The notes beneath the pieces were generated by a model. That model saw only the letters and a list, made by a program, of their open reading frames with translations, made no database searches and was not told the DNA's origin. A DNA stretch of 64,000 nt, taken from Neurospora tetraspora (taxonomy: Eukaryota; Ascomycota; Sordariomycetes; Sordariales; Sordariaceae). The stretch covers positions 3,720,001-3,784,000 of the forward strand of contig NW_026944383.1 of the NCBI RefSeq assembly GCF_033439725.1, read 5' to 3'. Shown here in pieces: positions 21,951 to 32,815 of this stretch. The stretch's first letter is position 1, and the number at the start of each line of letters is the position of its first letter. Made by a program: the position numbers and the translations under genes.

Positions 21951-22837
21951 CTTAAATAGTTTGCGACTGGTTTGATGGGAGAGAGTTCGCTTCGCTGGGG
22001 CGATGGATGGGTGGGGTTTGGTGCTTGAGTTTGGACGGGGTCTTGTCGTCTCTTTATGCGCGCGGATGCGAAGCTTCTGTTGACTCAAGAAGCTCACTGA
22101 ATCGGGATGGCTGATGTTGGTAATGGAGCGGTTCAAGGAGTTGAGTTTGTCATCGGGGAAAACGGTCACGGTCACTGTTGACGGGCTGGGGAGGGGTGGT
22201 GGGGCAGGCACTACCGGCGCGGTTGGCGGTAGGACGAGACTGCCTGGGGTCGGGATGGTAGCCGCTGTTGGACGGGGCTGCCCTGGCTTCTGTTGTTTTG
22301 ATACCCCTTCGGGTTGCCGGGGCAGCTTCGGTAGCTTCGACAGTGCAGGTGCTCCGAGGTCTAGCGGCCATGGTTACCTCAAGACATGGAGATAAATTGA
22401 TAATCTGAAAGGTTGAATTTGACATTCAGGTACTCGAGGCTTTTCGCCAACTAAGGTTGGTTTCACTTTTGCTTTTTAATTCAAGGGACGCTATCAGACA
22501 AGCACTATTACTGCGCTGCATTTCTACACATGATCGGGTGTCGGTATCTTCAAGTGATCCACCAAGAAGCGTCATCTGCGCTGGGTTGAATAACCGCTTC
22601 GTATCACCAACAGAGAGGATGCCTCGCACCCAAAGACGGCCTTTTGCTGACGAGATGTTCATTGAGTATCTTTCGCGAAAGCTCCTTTCCTGAAGATCAT
22701 CGCTAAATCCGGCCTTTCCGATAGTTCATTAAAGTCTGTTGTACACCTGGGGCTTCCGTGACATCCATAAGATACATATACAGCGGAGATTTCATCCGTC
22801 ACCTCATGCTCCTCCTCCAATTTCCGAAGGCCTCAGC
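21951..22837. other. Intergenic: NEDD8 upstream region and PHB2 3' flank
   Basis: Both neighbours are on the minus strand, so this is the NEDD8 promoter and leader (left) and the prohibitin-2 3' flank (right). On the minus strand a 74-codon frame from the ATG at 22371 to 22150, rich in Ala, Pro and Thr, could be an upstream frame in the NEDD8 leader. No known protein matches it by eye. Confidence 0.5.
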
Positions 22838-23896
22838 TTAGTTGTCCTTGGCCCTCCGATCCTCGAAAACATTGAGGCCCAGACCCTCAGAGTCAAGGAG
22901 CAGCCTGTTCCTGCCGCCGGCTTCCTGGATAATGTTCGCAATCGCACGCGCATTCTCCAGCTTCTTCAACTCCACATACGACTTGCTCTTCTTGATGGCC
23001 TCACCGATGAGCTCCGCAGAACGGGCCTCACCCTGGGCCTTGACCACCATAGCCTGCTTCTCTTGACGCGCCTTGTCGACAATGAATGCTGCCCGCTGCG
23101 CCTCTTGCTGTGCGACCTGCTTGGCCTCGACTGCCGCCGTGAACTCGGGGGAGAATGCGAGGTGCTGCGATATGGTTAGCCAAAGATATCCACGACGCAA
23201 AAGAATTGGTGCGGGAAACGTACTGTAAGCGAGACATCGTCCAGAAGGATGTTGAACCGGGCCGCACGCCTTGCCAGGTTCTCACGAACAAGCTTGGCAA
23301 CCATCTCTCTTTGGGTGATCAATTGACTGGCGTTGAATTGCGCGACAACGCTCTTGAGAACCTCGTTGACGATCGAAGGAAGAACGCGCTCATCGTAGTC
23401 GGTACCGAGGGTACGGTAAATCTGGGGCAAAGCCGTGATTTCGGGTCTCGAGAGGACACGGCAGGTAATGTTGACCATCTGCAAATCCTTGGTACCGGTC
23501 AAGGAGGAAACGTTTCTGGGCTTCGCGCGGACATCGTAGACGACGGGGGTCTCGAACCAGGGGATCATAATATGGGTTCCTATTCAACTGGTCAGAAAAC
23601 CGGGAAGCCTAGCGATATCGAGGCCGGGCGAAGAAAGCAGACGAACCTTCACCATAGATCTCCTTGCTGACACCATTAACTCTCCTGTACTTGATCGCTC
23701 TGTGACCACCGTCGACGTTGAACAAGGAGTTCGAAAGGACCCAGGCACCACCACCAAGAAGGGCGAAACCGGTCAAAGCAGGACCCAAACCGCGGGGAGG
23801 GATGGGTGGCCTGCCACCGGGGAAACCGCCGCCGCCGCGAGACCGGGCAGTCTGCTGAATCTTGTTCAGGAGGTCCTGATATGGGTTGTTCGACAT
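22838..23896 (-). CDS. PHB2: Prohibitin-2, inner mitochondrial membrane
   Basis: Three exons: 23896-23647, 23579-23224 and 23164-22838, giving 310 aa, the length of yeast Phb2. With Phb1 it forms ring assemblies in the mitochondrial inner membrane that stabilise membrane proteins and support cristae and respiratory assembly. The N terminus has a basic, Gly/Pro-rich segment and a hydrophobic stretch at about 38-60 ([19 protein letters not shown]). The SPFH/PHB domain follows ([51 protein letters not shown]-like block, [20 protein letters not shown]), then the coiled-coil region [17 protein letters not shown] and the end FEDRRAKDN. Donors are GTTCGT and GTACGT. The gene is head to head with RNA15. 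Confidence 0.95.
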
Positions 23897-24798
23897 GCTG
23901 GGCTGTTGTGAAATAATAGGCGGCCCAGTGGTGATTTGGAGTAGGATACCTAGGTTGGTTGACAGAGGTGCCAGGTGGTGGGGAAAGATGGGAATGAAGT
24001 CGTCACGATAGCTTGCCCGAGCTTTTCGTAGGTCCTCACTGAGCTTCGGAGCCAAGACCACTCACAAGCAGGACCGCAAGCGTGTGCAGTTGCTGGGGCG
24101 CATCACTAAAATCCACCTGCCATTTGCCTACCCCACGCTGGCGCAACATCACTTTACCGCCTGCCTCGCCTGGTCAAGCACAGACCACCCGCTCACGTGG
24201 GTCGCTCACTTGTCGCGACCTTGATGGATCGGAGCTCGGGCCAAGTATCCACCCCCGCGACGTAGCCCCTGCGTTCCAACGTCTCGCAGGCGACAGCGAC
24301 AGAGGCTCCAATTTTTGACATCTGCAAATCCAGAACACCAAACTTCCACTTGCAACCACCAAGAGTTGACTTCATTCCCAGAACGTCTTTCCATTGTCAG
24401 AGTATTGTCACCACCACCAACCACCAATTCTACAAATCGACGGTATTTGGCAGCGGGCTTGGGGCTTTGAAACTGAAGAGAAAAGGCTAAAGAGGACCCA
24501 ATTGCTACGGTGCACCTCAGGTAGTCTAACTACGACTGTGTTAACTTCCATCTCATCCATCTGCCAAAGTTCGCTGTTCCTGCGCGGTCCCTATTGTTCG
24601 CATCGATCCATCCCAATTCTTGGTTGTCCATCCCACCTGTCCAACATCTGGTTCGCTTGGTGATTCCCATTCGATCAGCCCACACAGCTCGCAGTCAAAC
24701 TCACGCAGCATTGTGCCTCTCCATCCTCAGTAGCGCTACTGCTAGAGACTTTGCGCTTCGTACAACAGTTTTGCTCGACCGTGAACGCGCGCATCGCC
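23897..24798. other. Intergenic, shared promoter of PHB2 and RNA15
   Basis: A 902-bp divergent interval. A small frame at 24394-24663 (+) lies in the likely RNA15 leader and has no recognisable product. CCACCACCAACCACC-type repeats near 24408 are simple sequence. Confidence 0.55.
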
Positions 24799-25976
24799 AT
24801 GTCGACACGCCAACCTTCACGTGTGGTCTTCGTGGGAAACATTCCTTACGGTACGCAAACAACCACTTGTTTCTGGATCAGAGGACGACCATCCATAAAA
24901 GCCCATTCACTGACTGGAACCATACAGGCCTTACCGAAGAGCAGATAACCGAAATCTTTAGCGGCGCCGGACGGGTCCTCAACTTTCGCCTTGTCTATGA
25001 CCGCGAGACTGGAAGGCCAAAGGGTTTTGGATTCGCAGAATTTCCCGACTACGGTGCGTATCCCTCTCTATATTAAGTCTCCTTCTCCCGCGCGCATACA
25101 CTGATCACCTTCCCTCAATCTCTAGATTCCGCCGCATCAGCCGTACGAAACCTGAACGACCACGAGATCATGGGTCGCAAGCTGCGTGTCGATTTCAGCA
25201 ACGAGACCGTCAGCGACGAAGACGGCGGTAGAGATCGTGATGGCGGGGTATGGCACCAACAACTCACACTCACCTTTCTTTCATATCCAGTTCACTGACC
25301 AGGACGTCTTGATTAGCCGAACCAGAACGCCTCCGGCAGCTACGCTCAACCTCCCAACGGGGGAGGCTACAACGCCGCTCCCCCCGCCAGCGCCGCGCCT
25401 CCCGCTCTTGGCCCCTTGCCCCAAGGCAAAGATCTCCCTCCGGACGTCACCTGCACCGACGCCATCTCTCGCACCCTCAACACCCTTCCCCCGGCGCAGC
25501 TCCTCGACATCCTCCAGCAGATGAAGACACTGGCTACGAACGATCCTGCTAGGGCCACGGAACTTCTCAACCAAGCGCCCCAGCTGAGCTACGCAATATT
25601 CCAAGCGCTCCTTGTCATGGGCCTGGTCTCGCCGGACGCCATCAACTCGGTTCTCGACAACCCGGCCGCTGCTGCTGCTCCTCCTATGGGTGCCTCCGTC
25701 GTCCCCAACCCCATGGGTGGTGCTCCGTACGGAGCTTATCCCGGCGCCACAGCCACCCCGCCTGTCGCTCCCGGCCCCGCTGGCGGTTACGCAGCACCAC
25801 CTGTCGCTGCTGCTCCTGCCCCGGCTCCGGCTGCTGCCGCCCCCGGGCAGGATCCAGAGGCGCTGATGCGTGCTGTTATGGAGCTTCCGCAGGAGATGAT
25901 TGACCAGCTGCCGGATGCGGAGAGGCAGCAGATTTTGGCGCTTCGCGCTCAGTTTTCTGCTCAGGGCCTACGTTAA
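24799..25976 (+). CDS. RNA15: mRNA cleavage factor subunit RNA15 / CstF-64
   Basis: Four exons: 24799-24850, 24928-25053, 25126-25247 and 25317-25976, giving 319 aa. It binds the GU-rich downstream element in pre-mRNA and directs 3'-end cleavage and polyadenylation in the nucleus. An RRM spans about residues 8-85, with RNP2 VVFVGNI at 9-15 and RNP1 KGFGFAEF at 49-56. A Gln/Asn/Gly-rich linker leads to the hinge ([20 protein letters not shown] ... [19 protein letters not shown]) that contacts the CstF-77/Rna14 partner. A Pro/Ala/Gly-rich stretch precedes the C-terminal helical domain ([20 protein letters not shown] ... ILALRAQF). All introns are 69-77 nt. The third donor, GTATGG, is weaker, but the reading frame and RRM end support it. 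Confidence 0.92.
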
Positions 25977-26644
25977 TGACAGACGGATGATTCAACCAGT
26001 CAGTTTTCCATGAACATGGGCAACGAAATGTCGGGGGGGCTCATGTTCTTGTTTTTCTCTCATCATGCATTTTTGTATAGGCTGGTCAGGCGTTATGGTG
26101 GCGGCGGTCGGTTTCACACGCTAAATGGGAGCATTGCAAAGGTTTAATAGAAAAGGATAAATGTCAGTGAATTTAACATCCACATTCGGATGTTGAGGAA
26201 TGAAGGGTTCCGTAATAGGAAACAGTGTCCTTGACTCCCACAACTCCAATGGGGTATGTAGTACACATAGATCTGGAATTTTTTGAGTTGACAGCCTATG
26301 TGGTGGAATACATGCCTCTAAAGACTTTCGCTTTCATTCCCTTAAATTTATTTGTTCACCCAAACCACGCAGAAAAGACAGACATTCGACCTCAACACCA
26401 CAAAAATGCCATCACCCACCCAACAACGCGTGTCATTCTTGCTGTTGCTCTACCCTACTCCCTTATTAACCAAACGCTGTCATGTCATGTAAACTAGATA
26501 CCAAAAAAAAGAAAAACCCGTAAGGACATCCGCTTTCTCTGCTCTGTACATACAAGATACTTGCGTGATAGTTCGTAAAATGTTCGTTAAACACATACAC
26601 TTCATGAAATCCTCCTCATCCTCCCCAGACTTTGCTTGCGCCCT
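25977..26644. other. Intergenic, convergent 3' flanks of RNA15 and MNR2
   Basis: AT-richer shared 3' region. A frame at 26225-26497 (+) has no recognisable product. Nothing else seen. Confidence 0.55.
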
Positions 26645-29262
26645 TTATACAATCTTATAAACCCGCTTCGCAATGAGATAGCAACCGAACCCGAAGAGCA
26701 ATAGTCCTGCCGTGATGGCCGTGAACCACTTGAGGTCGTTCTCAATCCCTTGCCCGGGAACCCAGACGTTCATACCCCAGAGGCCGGTGACGATGTTCAT
26801 CGGTAACACAATGGTACCGAGGACGGTCAGTCTGCCGAGCACGTCGGCTGTTTGCTCCTGTCGCTCGTTCATGCGGATGTTGATTTGCGCTAGGTAGTTG
26901 GCGTGTGATCGTGCTAGGATTCTAAGTTGAATGAATATTAGTATCTTGGATTTGAACCTGCTAGAGAGTAATGACTGGTGGAGAGCAATTGGATTACTAG
27001 GGAGATACTTACTTCTCATAGTGACTCAGGTTCGAAGTCATGGTCACAATATGATCCTGAATGTCACCCAAGTATAGACCGATCTCCGACCGAGGCGCCA
27101 CCTCCCAATGCTCGTTGCAACGCTTTGCGAAGCTCTTGATGACGTCGGCCTTGTTGCCGAGCAGCCTATAGAGCGACATCACCTTTTTGCGGCAGTCGCC
27201 CACGCGTCTGAGCATGTCGCGTCCAGCTTCGGCCGATGTTGCGTCGCCGGCCTCGGACTTTTCTCTGAGATTATCCGTTGGAAAATTTGGATCGTCTTCC
27301 GAGTGCAGTAGCAAAATGGCAGCGTCGATATCGTCGACTTCATCCTCGATGTTATGAATCAGCGGACCAAAAACATCGGTGATGTCGTCGATAATGGCGT
27401 ACGATATCCAGTCCGATGAGAGGATGAGATAGTCGCGCAGCTGACGAATACGTCGACGTACGTTGGCCGGGTGCGGTGTTTGGGAGAAGTGGAAGCTTAG
27501 AACGCCCTCGCGGAACACGACCACGTACATGTTGACGGGCTCCAAAAAGTTGTCACTTGTTGAATCCTGGTCGAATGAACGATAGTTGACGAAGTAATAT
27601 TGCCGGAAAAGTTCAACCTTTTCGCGGGCTTCTTGCATCATGATATCTTCAGCTGTGAGTGGATGGATACCAAATGCCTTGGAGATAACCTTCATCTCTT
27701 GTTCGGTCGGGCTATAGATATCCAGCCACCACACTGGCCGGTCTCCGTATTTTGGTGGCTTGCTTGTCTTTTCCGTCGGTGGCGACTTGTAACGTTCCGG
27801 AGATTTGGCATCTGTTGGCGTATGCTCTCCCGAGGTACGTTTCGACTCCGTGAGTGTTGTTCCGGCGTTCGAGCCACGATCTCTCCGAGCGTCGAAGAAG
27901 CCTTGGGTAGTGGTAGCAAGCGATGGCTGCCGGCTTGGAATCCTTGGGTCACCGTTCTGGCCTCCCAGGACTTCATCTAGAGCGACATGACGCTGATCCT
28001 CTTCATCGTCTTCGTCATCAGAGGAATCTGAAAGGACTCGTGGATCGGGGATGAACAGCTGTTTGAAGGAGAGTCCTGGTTGGACCAGTTCTGAAATTGT
28101 CTGGCTGTGGATAGTACTCTGGAACTCTTCATTGAAGTATGTGAAGCGATAAGGAGCATCCTCCTGAGCCCGGTACCAGCCACGGTGGACTGGCCTTAGT
28201 CGTCCGTTAATCAACTGAGGTTCCGTGATCTTCTTTGCACGGCCCTCCTCACTTCTGCCTTCCTTCTCATACCTGCTCCATTCCTCCAAGATAGCAAGAT
28301 CCGGCCATTTGCTGCGCCGTCTTCTCTTCATGCGATACGCAGTGGGATCCCGAGTGCGAAGATCTTCGTCAGCAATTTCAGAGAGGCCATCCTGGGGAAA
28401 GCACACGTCCTCCTCAGCTTGTAATGCGATTGTATGTCGTCGTTCCATGGATCCTCCCAAGTTGCTCTCTTCGTTTAGTGTTCGCCTGCCAGGGGAATGC
28501 GGCATGGAGTCGCTCTCTTCCCGTAGCATAATGTCGCCGAAGCTCATGCTCATATCGCGATCGGTCGCGCGCATGAGAGGACTTCCAGGCACTGATGGAG
28601 GATAGTTGACATTATAGCCTTCTGTGCCGGTTGCGCCAAGTGATGTGACCCGCCTCTTCTTGCTGCTGTCCCTGCTTGATTCACGACGACTGGCGGCTGA
28701 AGCCCTTCGCGCGGTGTCGTTAGAACCATAACCTGTATAGCCTTCGCTTCTCTGAAATACGGAACTAGAGAGAAGGGGTGCTCCTTCGTGCTCGTCTTCG
28801 CTGTTGTTGCTGCTGGCCACCACTGTTTTAAGCCTGCTCGCGACCTGTGGTGTTGTCAAATGCGAACTTTGCGTCACTAACATCGATGGCCGTCTGGGTC
28901 GTATGAATGGTTGTTGTTCTCTATAACCATAACATGGGTAAGCATCTGCCAAACACATACTCGAAGATGACAGAAACCCACCTATGATCCAAAAGCGCCT
29001 CGCTATCAATGCTTGTATTGCTGAAGTTGTTTCCGGGCCGCGAATAGAAGCCGTTTCTGGCTTCCGCAAGCACCTCGTCATTCATGCTCTCCTGGGCCAT
29101 ATCCTCTGAGGTGACGCCGAAAGACTTTCTTCTATTCTTCTTCTTCTTGCCCGCTCTATGGTTCTTTCTTCTCCGAGATGGTTGGTTCTGGGGAGGTTGG
29201 CCTGCGGATGGCCCCGAGTTCGACTCTGAGGCATCATGCCGTGGGGGGATATTTTGATCCAT
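26645..29262 (-). CDS. MNR2: CorA-family magnesium transporter, MNR2/ALR type
   Basis: Three exons: 29262-28982, 28920-27013 and 26921-26645, giving 821 aa. Yeast MNR2 is a vacuolar Mg2+ transporter, and ALR members act at the plasma membrane. The long N-terminal half is polar, with a basic cluster RRRKNHRAGKKKKNRRKS near residue 31 and Ser-rich stretches. The CorA domain starts near residue 440 (PVWWLDIYSPTEQEMKVIS, GIHPLTAEDIMMQEAREKVE, YYFVNYRSF). Two transmembrane helices close the protein. The first carries the signature GMN at 779-781 (NIVTGLWGMNVWVPG), and the second is FTAITAGLLLFGFGCYLIA. Donors are GTGGGT and GTAAGT. Sequence alone does not settle vacuolar versus plasma membrane; the long N terminus and ending resemble MNR2 more than ALR1, at moderate confidence. 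Confidence 0.92.
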
Positions 29263-31533
29263 GGTGTTGGTGAATCTGTAGATGACTAGGTGGGTGGCTG
29301 GTGGATGATTGTTGGTTGGCCTGAATGAATGGGTCCCCTCTGTCCAGGGAAGCTAACAAGACGGAAAACCACGTTCCTAATCAATTAGTGGAACAGGCGA
29401 CTTTAGCTCCGCCGATTGCCGAAGCTGAAAGAAGCTCCAGATGAAGTTGTGGTATGGGATTGAAAGCATGCCGGTTTGTGCCAGGCGCAAAAGTGTGGTG
29501 ACCTTGGGACGAAAGAGATGACGTGAGTAGAGCCAGTAGGCGGGCACGGGCGCAATGGCAACTCGGTTGCGATGCAGCAGGCAAACGGCCTAGCTGGGAA
29601 TTGTATGGCAGCAGGAGCAACAAATGTTCGGATCCACGTCAATACGAAAAAGCCGTGGCACCTCTGGAATCAGGTACTAGGCCAATATCTTATCGAAGGC
29701 GGTGCGACTCGGTGTTGTGGTCATCGAAGCCCTACACTCGAACGTGGATGTCGACAACGGGACCCTCGAGAGACGACGACGTACCACCGAGTGCCGCTGT
29801 TCAGAAGGTATCGGAATGATGCGTAGGTACCTGTATCAGTAACAGCGGAGGTATGGACTCGGACGCTGCTCTGCATGGGAAACAGAAACGACACGAGACG
29901 GGAGCGAAAGTTCTTGAAACGGCGGGCTTCGACGGGATTGGAACAGCCCGAGACAATTGAGCTATGAGCCTATGACGGGCTTCTGTGCCGGCGCCTTCCT
30001 TCGACTGACCGTGACAAGAAGACTTGACAACTTCCATTCCCGGTGATGTCAACCCAAGCAGGGATCCATTGTATTACTGCCGGTCAGCCGGTGATTGGAC
30101 AGCTGTGTAGCCACCATCCCAACGTCGCTAACGATGATCAAGTACCTGTGGAACGAGAAACGCAGCAAAACGCACCTGTAAGCTGTTTACAGGGTACTTC
30201 GCTGTCAGTCATGTCGGGTAGGTCAACGGCTATGGCCGCAGTGGGTGACCCACAGACACACAACTTCTCCGCTGTGGAGGGTGAAGAACCCCTCAAAAGC
30301 TTGATCATGGCATCGGGTTCTTTGCGATCATGTTGGAGTTTCAACCGACAACAGGTCCTCGCGGACGGGCGCCCAACGGTCTGTCGATAACGAACCAGGA
30401 AGAATCTATCTAGACTAATTCTTAGAGCCCATCTCTTCGCGCTGAAAGTCACCGGGTCGTTCGGTGTAACTACCAGTGGAATTGAAGCTGGGTGGGTGTG
30501 AGTGCGGGTGCGCCTCCATGTCACCACAACCATGTGGATTCACGACCCTGAGAATCCATTGCCCGTGTTGTCTCGAGGTACCTATGTACAGCCCTGTACC
30601 GTCAAGAAGCTGTCTCACCGACAATCCGTGGAGTTCAAATAACGAACACATTACTCCGCCAAGAATCCACGGATCTCAGTCAACTATTCTAGTGGTTGAG
30701 ATTATGGTCGTAAGCAACACATTTCGCGCCATTCCGGTTGCCGCCATCGTTTTGACTTGATGGAGTCGGAAGGCCTACGGTTGACCGGCGATACTACAAC
30801 ATCGGATTCGGGGTGACATACATATTTAGTGACACCATATGGTGTAGTTTACGTACCGATACGCCCGCGAACAGAATGTCTTCGCTACGGACCCGACTGG
30901 TCTCCGGTTGCGCGGTTGGATGAAGACACCGCAAGGCTCGGAGTCCACCAAGTGTACACCGCGGAATCATCGGCGCCGTGCCACCTCCCGCCCTACCTGA
31001 TTGTGTTGCTCGGATGCGAGGTCGGATCTCGAAAGTCACTTCAATTGCGGTAACTTATCAGGGCTCCAGCACCGACAAGCATTTGGCTTACCAGCTATGA
31101 CATTGATTTGCAGCTTTCGCCTTGCTTGGTCTTACCGGCTAAATAATCCTACAGAATACAATATATCGGTGATATGAAAGACTATTCCGACTACCTACGC
31201 TCAGCAGAACCTACATGTAGACGGAAATAGGGTGATGTTCTTCAAGTCGTACCAAGGCCTACCCGAATATGATCATCACCAGTAGCGTCGATATGGGTAT
31301 GCTGCTCTTGCCTTTAGTAGGACATAACCCCTCCTTACCTGCGGCTTACCTGCGGGGAAGAGGAGGAAGTGGCGTGGGGTAGGTTGGGTCAACGAGGTCG
31401 ATTGTAGGTATGGCCCTGAATGGTATCATATATCTTCAGCTTCCCTCCTTCAAAGAATATCTAGTACAGTCAACGTTCCTAGGCACCTCTTTTGTGATCA
31501 GTCGAAGTTGATCAAGTCCCAAGATTCGCCACA
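29263..31533. other. Intergenic, divergent upstream regions of MNR2 and a DUF3237 gene
   Basis: About 2.3 kb without a supportable gene. Frames at 29523-29826 (+), 30043-30390 (+) and 30138-30533 (-) overlap one another and look non-coding. A short direct repeat TTACCTGCGG occurs twice near 31336-31357. Long upstream intervals like this are common for regulated fungal genes. Confidence 0.5.
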
Positions 31534-32433
31534 ATGTCCTTCCCGAAGCTTATTCCGGCCTTCACGGCTCAGGTATGGTTACCTCCCCGTCTCCATGTTG
31601 CTCTGATGTAGATGATTCAGTTGGTGTTCCTTGGGGCATGACCTCAAGGACACCCATCAACACTGGTCAAATTCAGAACACGAATAGCACCATGTTCCCC
31701 ACAGGCCATACTCCTTCCCTCCTACTCCCTGACCGATCACACCAACGCAGCCTCGAAGATATCCATATATATAGCTAACCACCCCCCCTCTCCCACTTCC
31801 AGCTCGTAGTCGAAGCCCCCTCCAACGTCGGCACCACCGCCCGCGGCGGCACCATCCTCTTCGTGCCCTTTGTGCCCAACAGCGGCTCCCTCAAGTCCGA
31901 GGCCTCGTACCCGATCCAGCTGGACGCCGAGTTCGTGCACGGCGCCGACTACGTGCGGATGGACCCGAACGGCGAGAACGTGCGGCTGGAGATCCACAGC
32001 GTGGGCAAGGATAAAGCCACGGGCGCACTCTTCCGGTTCAGTTACACGGGCAGTGTCTCGCTGGCGGGTGCCGCGGGCAAGGTGTTCCGTGGCGAGCCGG
32101 ATATGGCGACGACGGGGTTTGGTGATGCTTGTGAGTGTGACATTTTTCTTACTGTGTCTCTGTTTCAAGGTTTTGCTACGGTGCGGATGCTGGGTGGGTT
32201 GGGTGTGAGGATTCGAGGGGACGGGTAGTGTTATTATTTGGAGGGATTGGTGGAGGCTTCTTTGCTAACGAGTGGTGATATGGTTTATAGTCACCCATCA
32301 CGTCTTCGAGACCGGTGATGAGAGGCTCGGCCCTCTCCAGAACAAGGTCTTTGTGGGATCTGGCAGGTTCATCATTGAGCCCGGTAAGCCGCTTGTGGTC
32401 GAGTACAAGATTAGCGAGGTGACTGCGTCCTAA
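31534..32433 (+). CDS. DUF3237 family protein
   Basis: Three exons: 31534-31572, 31803-32130 and 32291-32433, giving 169 aa. Donors are GTATGG and GTGAGT, acceptors CCAG and ATAG, and phases agree. No signal peptide or membrane segment is seen, so a cytosolic protein is likely. The layout matches the DUF3237 family of small beta-barrel proteins in fungi and bacteria: LVVEAPSNVGTTARGGTILF near the start, YPIQLDAEFVHGADYVRMDP, a Gly-rich strand VFRGEPDMATTGFG, then THHVFETGDERLGPLQNKVF and VGSGRF. The family has no established biochemical role that I can name. It is head to head with MNR2 and tail to tail with MOB2. Confidence 0.85.
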
Positions 32434-32815
32434 GGAGTGTGGTACATGATGAAAAAATTATAAGTGATGACCGAAATCAGGTCCGTGTTAAAACAACGTG
32501 CTATGATGCAGTGTTATGTGCGCTCTTATAGATATATGAAAAGAAGGACAGAAACCCATATGGTATACGTGGTTGAAGTCTAACACAAAGCATCGATATC
32601 GTTCCTCTCTTCCGCATCACTCAACCAAACCCAATGGTCACGACTTATATGGAAAAACAGCCGCAGCTTCGCTAAAGCGCTATTCATAAATACGCACCAT
32701 ATGGCATCTTATTCACACCTACTATATATATACCAAATTCCTGGACACATACGATAGCCGAGTAGCAGTCCATCTCCAACCAGACAACCAGGCCAAGAAA
32801 ACCAACTAGCCACGA
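32434..32815. other. Intergenic, convergent 3' flanks of the DUF3237 gene and MOB2
   Basis: A 382-bp shared 3' region, AT-rich with TATATATA-like runs near 32720. No open frame of note. Confidence 0.6.
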
